10,004 bases of DNA from JACKLD01 sp049297695 (lineage in GTDB: Bacteria > Pseudomonadota > Alphaproteobacteria > UBA2136 > UBA6156). The stretch covers positions 1 to 10,004 of the forward strand of contig JBAQUT010000081.1 in the NCBI GenBank assembly GCA_049297695.1, read 5' to 3'. The notes beneath the pieces are model-generated. The model was given only the letters and a program-made list of their open reading frames with translations, ran no database searches and was not told where the DNA came from. This document shows, piece by piece, positions 1 to 5,033 of this stretch; position 1 is the stretch's first letter, and every line of letters starts with the position of its first letter. The translations under genes were made by a program, and so were the position numbers.

Positions 1-2
1 GG

Positions 3-137
3 CCAGGGGGTTTACCCCCTGGGGCGCGGAACGCGTCATGCCCGCGCAGGCGGGTATCCACGGTTCAAAAACAAACCTGAAAGGTTTTCCTTGTTCGCAA
101 CACTCACCTCGCTGGAACGTAGTACAAGCGGGCAAAC
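3..137. repeat. Three-hairpin repeat element, copy A
   Basis: Hairpin 1 is CCAGGGGGT/ACCCCCTGG (3-11, 14-22). Hairpin 2 is GGCGCG-GAA-CGCGTC (23-37, one G-U pair). Hairpin 3 is ATGCCCGC-GCAG-GCGGGTAT (38-57, one G-U pair). The tail carries CACCTCGCTGGAACG (105-119) and AAGCGGGCAAAC (126-137). A small AAACCT/AGGTTT hairpin (73-87) is private to this copy. The element ends four bases from the popZ-like stop codon. Confidence 0.85.
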
Positions 138-162
138 TAAGTTAGTCCTGTGTTAGTTTGCC
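131..162. repeat. 10-bp inverted repeat spanning the popZ-like stop codon
   Basis: GGCAAACTAA (131-140) and TTAGTTTGCC (153-162) are exact reverse complements with a 12-base spacer that contains the stop codon (142-144). One arm is the last codons of the gene; the other is partly the tail of repeat copy A. It could be a 3' hairpin. Confidence 0.6.
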
Positions 163-867
163 TATTTCTTCTTTCACAAGTCTTTCCACAATGGCCGGCA
201 AATTCTCCGCCACCCAATCCTTCACCATGGGCCGCAAGGCCGCCGCCAACACTTCGGCGGGGAAAGCAACCTGCAACCCGCCCACTCCTTCCAACGCCGG
301 CAACACCATACGGGCACCGTTGGCGGGTATCACCACATCCGCAGGCACTGCAGCTTCAACAACATCCACCGATGCCGCCGCCTCGTTCTCCACCATCACA
401 ACCTCTTCCACGGCAGGGGCGGCAACTGGAACAATGTCAACCTCGGCAGCAACCATGGCAACAGGCGCAACCTCGACAGGCTTGGCCTCATCCCCACCCA
501 ACTCCGCCAAAAGCTTGTCAAATTCATCTTCCGCCGCCTGCTTGGCAGGGTCGGAAGCAGGGGCCTCAGCCACAGGCTCCGCCTTCACATCGTCCGCCAC
601 CACATCATTCTCTCCCAATGGGTCACTTCCCCCAACCACAGGGGCAGCCGCCTTGGCTTCGCCACTCATCGCAAACGCATTAATATCAATCAAACCTTCA
701 TCATCGTGTTCCACCGCATGCCCGTTGGCATGGCCATTCGTCCCACCCTCTTCCACAATATCGTCGGGTACCAACTCCAACACATCATCCGCCGTACCGC
801 TCGCCGCACATTCCACACCACTGCGGATAGACGTCAAAATAGCTTCCATCGATTCATTCTGGGCCAT
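142..867 (-). CDS. popZ: PopZ-like polar organizing protein (DUF2497 family)
   Basis: The 241-residue product has the two conserved ends of the DUF2497/PopZ family. The N-terminal helix is SMEAILTSIRS (about residues 6-16). The C-terminal block, about residues 202-241, contains LRPMVKDWVAENLPAIVERL followed by VKEEIGKL. The middle (about 20-195) is a low-complexity Ala/Val/Pro/Glu/Asp-rich linker, which is typical. In Caulobacter, PopZ self-assembles at the cell pole through the C-terminal region, and its N-terminal helix binds partners that anchor the ParB-bound origin. The linker makes this protein longer than Caulobacter PopZ. The start is the ATG at 865-867. A TTG four codons upstream (877-879) is possible because AGG lies closer to it, but the family normally begins a few residues before the SMEEIL-type helix. 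It is probably a host gene with its own promoter, flanking the lysis cassette. The family call is strong; the cellular role is inferred from homologues. Confidence 0.85.
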   Translation of the reverse strand: MAQNESMEAILTSIRSGVECAASGTADDVLELVPDDIVEEGGTNGHANGHAVEHDDEGLIDINAFAMSGEAKAAAPVVGGSDPLGENDVVADDVKAEPVAEAPASDPAKQAAEDEFDKLLAELGGDEAKPVEVAPVAMVAAEVDIVPVAAPAVEEVVMVENEAAASVDVVEAAVPADVVIPANGARMVLPALEGVGGLQVAFPAEVLAAALRPMVKDWVAENLPAIVERLVKEEIGKLTQD

Positions 868-911
868 GTTCGCGCACAATTACCTTTTGTTATTCGGGCA
901 CATTGCCCCAC

Positions 912-940
912 TACGTACACGAATAAAAGCGCCCTGTCAA
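912..940 (-). promoter_or_regulatory. Candidate sigma-70-type promoter for the popZ-like gene
   Basis: On the minus strand a perfect TTGACA (935-940) is followed by a 17-base spacer and TACGTA (912-917) in the -10 position, which is a poor match to TATAAT. Transcription would begin near 905, about 40 bases before the ATG at 867. The leader would carry a small GGGCA/TGCCC hairpin (896-908). The position after the holin gene suggests independent expression from the phage lysis genes. It was found by eye. Confidence 0.4.
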
Positions 941-987
941 AAATCTCCCACCAAACCTGTGGCATTAAATCCCCATGTATCTCATGT

Positions 988-1023
988 CGTCATGGCGAGC
1001 GTAGCGTGGCCATCTCACGCTAC
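988..1023. repeat. Dispersed palindromic repeat downstream of the holin gene
   Basis: The sequence GTCATGGCGAGCGTAGCGTG, running on into GCCATC, is a typical dispersed intergenic repeat of proteobacterial genomes and resembles the GTCATTGCGAGCG element at 9833-9893. It contains a perfect 8-base stem, GTAGCGTG (1001-1008) and CACGCTAC (1016-1023), with a 7-base loop. A competing ATGGC/GCCAT stem (992-996, 1009-1013) is also possible. It lies just past the holin stop and could act as a 3' hairpin, but no U-tract follows. Confidence 0.55.
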
Positions 1024-1043
1024 ATACCCAAAACCTTACCTGC

Positions 1044-1442
1044 TCATCGCTTCTCAAAACTCCTAAACCCAAACCAAAACGCCACAATCCCGCCAATCAA
1101 CGTGTAATCTTCCGCACTTAAAGGTATGTCCATCATCCGCGCTAGCACATACCATGCAAACGCGCACAAGGTTACCAACGGGCGCACAATCCCGCGCAAC
1201 AGCTCCACAATCGGCGGAGCCTTGGCGCTGGTGGCAATGTCATGCTGGCGGGCCTTGTCAATCTCGCCCATCACCACGGCCATAGCCTTTTCGTCACGGC
1301 TTAGGTAATCCTGAAGCATATCCCCCACCTTCCCAACCGCATCCACACTCACCCCCGTTCCTTTGGCCACATCTTCCTTACGGTTCCTAAGCACATCCAT
1401 CAACGCCCCCACAATGGGCAACCCCACACTTATCAAACTCAT
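1044..1442 (-). CDS. Probable holin (3-TM holin family)
   Basis: This 132-residue protein matches the layout of the 3-TM holin family found in phages and gene transfer agents. It has a short hydrophobic start (about residues 3-18), a polar helical middle with charged residues (20-80), then a transmembrane segment RPLVTLCAFAWYVLA (about 87-101) and a second one, LIGGIVAFWFGF (about 115-126), ending in the basic tail RSFEKR. Holins form membrane pores that let the endolysin reach the peptidoglycan. The start overlaps the amidase stop as ATGA (1439-1442), so the two are translationally coupled. Membership is inferred from topology, the C-terminal pattern and the neighbour. Confidence 0.75.
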   Translation of the reverse strand: MSLISVGLPIVGALMDVLRNRKEDVAKGTGVSVDAVGKVGDMLQDYLSRDEKAMAVVMGEIDKARQHDIATSAKAPPIVELLRGIVRPLVTLCAFAWYVLARMMDIPLSAEDYTLIGGIVAFWFGFRSFEKR

Positions 1443-1810
1443 CTCAATATCTCCCGTACATTAAAATTCGGGCACGTCTTGTGCGGGTTAAAATCTCGGT
1501 GGCCAAACACCTCCACCTTCCCCAACATCCCCTCCAACATCCCCTGCACCCGCCTCAAAGCTTTAAATTGCGCCTCCGTAAACTCACACACCCCTACCAA
1601 ACACGTGCCCACGCTGTCGGCGTTGTGCCCTTCGCAATGGGCCCCAATCATATCCAACGTCCGCCCCACCTCAATCTCCCCGTCACGACGAATCACAAAA
1701 TGATACCCCACATCCGCCCATCCCCGCGCCTTATGCCAACGCCGTATCTCCGCCACATCCCCGTACTCACTCGCACTGCAATGCACAATGTGCTTGGTTA
1801 TAGTTCGCAT
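1439..1810 (-). CDS. Endolysin: N-acetylmuramoyl-L-alanine amidase (T7 lysozyme / Amidase_2 type)
   Basis: The 123-residue single-domain enzyme would cut the amide bond between N-acetylmuramic acid and L-alanine of peptidoglycan during host lysis. The zinc-amidase residues are in place: His10 in IVHCSAS, the catalytic-type Tyr36 in GYHFVI, His104 in GHRDFNPHKTCPNF, then Lys111 and Cys113. These correspond to the T7 lysozyme set (His, Tyr, His, Lys, Cys). SVGTCLVG (66-73) is the core strand motif. The loop after it is shorter than in the usual family pattern. There is no signal peptide, consistent with holin-dependent release. The ATG at 1808-1810 follows GGGGGA, and the gene starts six bases after the preceding small gene. 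Confidence 0.92.
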   Translation of the reverse strand: MRTITKHIVHCSASEYGDVAEIRRWHKARGWADVGYHFVIRRDGEIEVGRTLDMIGAHCEGHNADSVGTCLVGVCEFTEAQFKALRRVQGMLEGMLGKVEVFGHRDFNPHKTCPNFNVREILR

Positions 1811-1816
1811 AATGTT

Positions 1817-1990
1817 TTATCCCCCATGACCTGTCACCAACCCCCACACAAACCCGCCTGCCGCACTCAAGGCCCCCATGCACCACATCACGCCCCCCAC
1901 AAACCCTTTGTAACGATGCAATTCTTCCTTCAAGTCCTGCAAATCACTGCGCAACGCCCGCACTTCCACCACCAAATCTTTTACATTCAT
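1817..1990 (-). CDS. Small coiled-coil/membrane protein of the lysis cassette (57 aa)
   Basis: The start is the ATG at 1988-1990, preceded by AGGGG with good spacing; longer in-frame readings upstream cross an intergenic stretch and are unlikely. Residues 3-28 form a charged, heptad-like helix (VEVRALRSDLQDLKEELHRY). Residues about 29-53 form one glycine/alanine-rich transmembrane segment (FVGGVMWCMGALSAAGGFVWG). This one-helix, one-coiled-coil plan resembles hemolysin XhlA-type or accessory lysis proteins. The topology (N-terminal coil, C-terminal anchor) differs from a usual i-spanin. It sits directly upstream of the amidase. The function is inferred from position only. Confidence 0.6.
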   Translation of the reverse strand: MNVKDLVVEVRALRSDLQDLKEELHRYKGFVGGVMWCMGALSAAGGFVWGLVTGHGG

Positions 1991-2081
1991 ACAACACCCC
2001 TGCTTCCTTTGTGTGCTTTTCTGCAACAATCCCGTTCCACTCACCTTGCATCCACTTTCACGCCACGCTAAGTTAGGCGTC

Positions 2082-2606
2082 ATGGAAAACCCCACCACCA
2101 AACCCAACCCCCTTACCCCCCAACGGTACAACATCGTGCTCACGCGCGAAGGCAACTCGATTGACTTCGACTTCCCCCCCGCCACGGCCGAGCTCATCAC
2201 CCGTTTCGGCTTTATTGCCCCGAATGATACCCGCTGCGATCCCGGCCTTATTCAGGATGAAACCCAACTGTACGAAGCCCTAAGCCCCGTGCTGGGCAAA
2301 ACCTACCGCGGCAACCTCAGCTACCACACCCGCAAACAGGTCATCATTTCGCTGCACGATACCGCCATCATGGGCTACCAACGCCAAAGCATTATCGATC
2401 CCCGCCTGGGCAACGATGTCGCCGACTTCTGGGAAATCTATTTGGACCAACGGGTCTTCCCCCAATCGCAGGAAGAAGACTGGCAAACTCTGCTGGGCGA
2501 ACTTGTCAGCGGCGAAAAAGACAACCCCAAAGCCGATGCCGCTTTGGCGGAAGACATCAAAAACCGCCTCCTCACCCAAGCCGCCGCCGAACCCGACGAC
2601 GCGTAA
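2082..2606 (+). CDS. Hypothetical protein of the opposite-strand pair (174 aa)
   Basis: I do not recognise this protein. The start is the ATG at 2082-2084, with AGG (2075-2077) four bases upstream. An in-frame ATG at 2013 would run through the divergent intergenic gap and is less likely. The product is soluble and acidic, with no membrane segment. It starts with a Pro-rich stretch, then has regions such as DFDFPPATAELITRFGFIAP and DFWEIYLDQRVFP, and ends in a charged helical tail. Local GC (37 of 60 bases at 2281-2340) matches the rest of the window. It runs against all phage genes, divergent from the lysis cassette and four bases before the next membrane gene, so the two probably form one transcription unit. 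A weak TTGCAT-17-TAAGTT pair (2046-2074) could be its promoter. Confidence 0.7.
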   Translation: MENPTTKPNPLTPQRYNIVLTREGNSIDFDFPPATAELITRFGFIAPNDTRCDPGLIQDETQLYEALSPVLGKTYRGNLSYHTRKQVIISLHDTAIMGYQRQSIIDPRLGNDVADFWEIYLDQRVFPQSQEEDWQTLLGELVSGEKDNPKADAALAEDIKNRLLTQAAAEPDDA

Positions 2607-2610
2607 ATTC

Positions 2611-2991
2611 ATGTTTCGGCCGATTCATGACAGCAAGGTTTGGAGCAACCTTTTCTTCATCGTCCCTGCTGTATTTTCCGCTGGTCATAACCTTGTTCTT
2701 CACGCCTGCATCATTTTATCTGTCATTTATCATTCCAGTAGCTATCACACACATTATGAAACAAGATACATTCGCCGAGACAAATTATGCGCATATGCTC
2801 TAGTAATCTGTAATTTATGGCTCTTAATCAGCTCGCACTTTTACTTACCATTTAGCGCCATAGCCTTCATATCAACAGCTCTCGCCCTTACGTATCATTG
2901 TGTTTGGCAAAAAGACGATTGGGAATGGCATTTACTATCGTCCATTATAACTCTTTCCTGCTCTGCCGCTTACATATTCTCACAATCCTAA
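2611..2991 (+). CDS. AT-rich multi-pass membrane protein, candidate moron cargo (126 aa)
   Basis: About five hydrophobic segments are visible (roughly residues 11-27, 28-42, 59-75, 79-98, 107-124), so this is an integral membrane protein. Polar residues sit in a suggestive order: Ser37-x3-His41 in SVIYH, Asp57 in RRDKL, His96 in LTYH, and Asp103-x3-His107 in DDWEWH. This recalls the Ser/His/Asp/His metal-site pattern of the CREST superfamily (alkaline ceramidases, PAQR receptors, TMEM8/DUF3522), but the protein is shorter than those usual 7-TM members. That is a hypothesis. The gene is clearly AT-richer than its neighbours (44 of 120 GC at 2701-2820) and lacks the C-rich bias of the surrounding strand, pointing to recent acquisition. 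Its TAA overlaps the stop of the convergent small gene. Confidence 0.65.
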   Translation: MFRPIHDSKVWSNLFFIVPAVFSAGHNLVLHACIILSVIYHSSSYHTHYETRYIRRDKLCAYALVICNLWLLISSHFYLPFSAIAFISTALALTYHCVWQKDDWEWHLLSSIITLSCSAAYIFSQS

Positions 2992-3326
2992 ATCCCCCGC
3001 TCCCCCAACATCCGCTCCAACCCGTCCACAACCTCTTCCACGCGAACCACATGCACCTCGTCCGCCGTAGTCACCAACGTCAACGCGTCGCCGTCGTTCC
3101 CCAGCCGAATGTCCTTCAACGCCGGATGCAACTGCAACGCATTCCACGCCATCACGGCGCTGCGGGTTTTGCCATCCATCACCAACGCCAACACGGTTTG
3201 CAACTGGCCAATGTTGGCCTGCAACTTGGCGTCGGCCTGCTTGCGGGTTTCCACCACATCCGCCACCGCCTTTTTCCACGGTAAAAATTGCTCGTCATGC
3301 CATTGCTTCACGGTCATCTCTGCCAT
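2988..3326 (-). CDS. Small coiled-coil phage protein of unknown function (112 aa)
   Basis: Not recognised. The first half is a long amphipathic helix rich in Lys, Ala, Gln and Glu (about residues 15-45, including ETRKQADAKLQANIGQLQ). The second half ends in acidic, Val-rich sequence. The ATG at 3324-3326 is chosen because AGGAG lies eight bases before it; the ATG two codons upstream would have only about two bases of spacing. The gene is last in the structural block, before the opposite-strand pair and the lysis cassette, so a minor virion or assembly role is possible but unproven. Its stop codon (complement of 2988-2990) shares bases with the TAA of the convergent membrane gene. Confidence 0.6.
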   Translation of the reverse strand: MAEMTVKQWHDEQFLPWKKAVADVVETRKQADAKLQANIGQLQTVLALVMDGKTRSAVMAWNALQLHPALKDIRLGNDGDALTLVTTADEVHVVRVEEVVDGLERMLGERGI

Positions 3327-3365
3327 CTTCATATCTCCTGTTGTTAAACCGATAACAATCCTTAG

Positions 3366-3433
3366 AGGGGGTCAAATGGGTTTACCCCCTTGCGGACGAA
3401 GTCCGTCACCCCGCCCCTTTAGGGGCAAGGGGT
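3366..3433. repeat. Divergent copy of the three-hairpin element (copy D)
   Basis: Three consecutive inverted repeats follow the order of the other copies: AGGGGGT/ACCCCCT (3366-3372, 3384-3390), CGGAC-GAA-GTCCG (3393-3405), and ACCCC-GCCCC-TTTA-GGGGC-AA-GGGGT (3408-3433). The third hairpin differs in sequence from the conserved GCCCGC...GCGGGC core of the other copies, and the conserved tail is absent. It lies between the stop of the internal virion gene (3482) and the start of the next minus-strand gene. Confidence 0.6.
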
Positions 3434-3481
3434 CCACTGGGGCACAAGCCAGCCAAAGGCTTCCATCTTCCCGCAACAAGC

Positions 3482-4252
3482 TTATTTCCTAAACAAACTC
3501 CCCAAAAAACCACCCACAACCCCAAACGGCCCGCCACCCACACCACGCCCCAAACTTCCACCCAAACTGCTGGCCAACGCGTTCCCAAAAATACCGCCCA
3601 TGCCCGCGTTGCGGTTCACGCTGCGGTCATAATAATCCAACAAACTCGCATTGCGCTGGGCGTTAATGGCCGCCACATTGCTCTGCCCCCGTATGGCTGC
3701 CTCATAGGTCTTGGCCTGCGTGGCATCCTTCTGGCTCGCCGCAAGGTTGTACAGGTTTTGCTGAAGCCCCAACCGCTCCCCCCGCACCTGCTCCGCCAAA
3801 CTGTCGCGGCTTAACGCCAGTTTCTGTTCGGCATCCTGGGCATCCAAAGCCCGCGCGCGCCGAACCGCCAACCCAGCCGTGCTGTCGCCCAACCCTTTGC
3901 GCGCCAAAGCCTCTTCTTCACTGGTAGCACGGGCCGCAAACCCCTCTTTCACCAATTTATCCTGAACCCTCTGCCACTGGTCCAACACCCGTGTCGTCTC
4001 CGCATCCACCGTATAATCGGTGGCGGATAACTTCTTAATCTCCCCCAATGCCGTACTCATAATGCCATCCAATTCGGCCTTCTGGGCCTGTTGTTCGGCT
4101 GTCAAGGGTATGGCCCGCGTCACATAGGTAATGCTGCCATCGGCTTGTGTCACAGGCACCTGTTCCACCCCGTTCACTTCGTCCCGCACCGTGCTGGGTG
4201 GCGGTGGCGCCGGCGGCGCCGGAATCTTCGGTCCACTAAAAATACTTCCCAT
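3482..4252 (-). CDS. Probable internal virion / DNA ejection protein (256 aa)
   Basis: The start is the ATG at 4250-4252, with AGGAG eight bases upstream. The open frame continues upstream only because it runs through a repeat element, so those 27 residues are not counted. The protein begins with a Pro-rich segment (PKIPAPPAPPPPS, 8-20). A long Ala/Gln/Arg-rich helical region follows (about 50-215, with AEQQAQKAEL and AINAQRNASLLDYYDRS). It ends in a Gly-rich hydrophobic tail (about 218-256, GGIFGNALASSLGGSLGRG). This build resembles small internal virion proteins such as T7 gp14, and the place after the tail nozzle and fibre genes fits. No enzymatic motif is visible. The assignment is by composition and gene order. 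Confidence 0.55.
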   Translation of the reverse strand: MGSIFSGPKIPAPPAPPPPSTVRDEVNGVEQVPVTQADGSITYVTRAIPLTAEQQAQKAELDGIMSTALGEIKKLSATDYTVDAETTRVLDQWQRVQDKLVKEGFAARATSEEEALARKGLGDSTAGLAVRRARALDAQDAEQKLALSRDSLAEQVRGERLGLQQNLYNLAASQKDATQAKTYEAAIRGQSNVAAINAQRNASLLDYYDRSVNRNAGMGGIFGNALASSLGGSLGRGVGGGPFGVVGGFLGSLFRK

Positions 4253-4279
4253 GTTTCTTTCTCCTCGTTCTAAAGGGGT

Positions 4280-4422
4280 CAAGGGGCAACGCCCCTTGGA
4301 CGCCAACGGCGTCATGCCCGCGCAGGCGGGCATCCAGTTTACAATCCAGCGCGTAGCGCTTCCTTATTCCGCGCAGCGAACATAAGCTTGCCTCGCTGAA
4401 GCCTTCGCGTAAGCGGGCAAGC
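4280..4422. repeat. Three-hairpin repeat element, copy C
   Basis: Hairpin 1 is AAGGGGC-AAC-GCCCCTT (4281-4297). Hairpin 2 is GACGCC-AAC-GGCGTC (4299-4313). Hairpin 3 is ATGCCCGC-GCAG-GCGGGCAT (4314-4333). The element ends in a tail with GCCTCGCTGAAGCC (4390-4403) and AAGCGGGCAAGC (4411-4422), which matches the tails of copies A and B. Unlike the others it is partly coding: the minus-strand acetyltransferase frame enters it and stops inside, at 4364. Confidence 0.75.
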
Positions 4423-4852
4423 TCAGCGGCGTCATCACCAACACCGGCGCCTTCCCATCCAACTCGGTCGCAGGCACAAACCCCGCCTGCAAGGCCGCCT
4501 TCAATCCATGGCGCGTATGGGCCTGAACCCACACACACCGCAACCCCAACTCACGGAACACCACATCCGCCAACGACCCCATCACCGCCCGCGTGGCCCA
4601 TTTCCCTTCCACGGGCCGCGCACACACCACGTCCAAAAACGCCACCCCGTCATCCGCAGGCCCTACCACAAACACAACCTCCAACCCATTCCCACCTTCA
4701 ACGCCGTACAACCTGCACCGCGCCAAATAGGGTAAGGCTTCCCCATACGTTGCCGGAACATTCGGAAATTCCCTCCCCCGCATCAACCCATACACCTCCA
4801 GCCAATGCAATGCCGAAAGCGGCTCCAGCCGCTGCCCAATCCTCACCGTCAT
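4364..4852 (-). CDS. GNAT-like acetyltransferase of the phage structural block (162 aa)
   Basis: Residues about 55-140 have the GNAT fold pattern: beta strands VVFVVGPADDGVAFLDVV, then GKWATRAVMGSLADVVFREL (83-102, the place of the acetyl-CoA pyrophosphate loop and helix), a strand CVWVQAHT (106-113) and the helix-strand end GLKAALQAGF (116-125). Similar small acetyltransferase-like genes occur near tail genes of podoviruses, where their substrates are mostly unknown. The acetyl-CoA loop is not a perfect R/Q-x-x-G-x-G/A match, so activity is uncertain. The ATG at 4850-4852 follows AAAGGGTGG. Residues from about 144 to the end (SLPAYAKASARQAYVRCAE) are translated from repeat copy C and are not part of the fold. 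Confidence 0.65.
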   Translation of the reverse strand: MTVRIGQRLEPLSALHWLEVYGLMRGREFPNVPATYGEALPYLARCRLYGVEGGNGLEVVFVVGPADDGVAFLDVVCARPVEGKWATRAVMGSLADVVFRELGLRCVWVQAHTRHGLKAALQAGFVPATELDGKAPVLVMTPLSLPAYAKASARQAYVRCAE

Positions 4853-4907
4853 ACAACCACCCTTTCACTCAACTCTGTCTTTATTTTCTACGAAGAAGAA
4901 CGGGGGT

Positions 4908-5028
4908 CCAGGGGGTTTACCCCCTGGGACGCGGAACGCGTCATGCCCGCGCAGGCGGGTATCCACGGTTCAAAGCCAGCGCAGCGTTCTCTGTTCACCT
5001 CACTGGAACGCAGCCTAAGCAGGTAAAT
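4908..5028. repeat. Three-hairpin repeat element, copy B
   Basis: Hairpin 1 is CCAGGGGGT/ACCCCCTGG (4908-4916, 4919-4927). Hairpin 2 is GACGCG-GAA-CGCGTC (4928-4942). Hairpin 3 is ATGCCCGC-GCAG-GCGGGTAT (4943-4962). The tail has CACCTCACTGGAACG (4996-5010) and AAGCAGGTAAAT (5017-5028). The first 66 or so bases are almost identical to copy A. The element ends five bases from the stop codon of the tail-collar gene, in that gene's 3' flank. Confidence 0.85.
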
Positions 5029-5033
5029 TCAAA

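Noticed and set aside
158..1066. Long plus-strand open frame, 302 codons
   Set aside because: It is antisense to the PopZ-like gene, Ser/Thr/Ala-rich as expected from the reverse of Ala/Val codons, and runs on through intergenic repeats.
1991..2200. Upstream extension of the 57-residue lysis-cassette protein
   Set aside because: It would overlap the plus-strand gene at 2082, and AGGGG favours the ATG at 1988-1990.
4253..4333. 27-codon N-terminal extension of the internal virion protein (MPACAGMTPLASKG...)
   Set aside because: It is the translation of repeat copy C; a strong AGGAG site supports the ATG at 4250-4252.
4236..4538. Minus-strand open frame, 100 codons
   Set aside because: It overlaps the acetyltransferase in another frame and the repeat; a shadow.
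3..5028. CRISPR array
   Set aside because: The repeats are kilobases apart, internally palindromic and without regular spacers.
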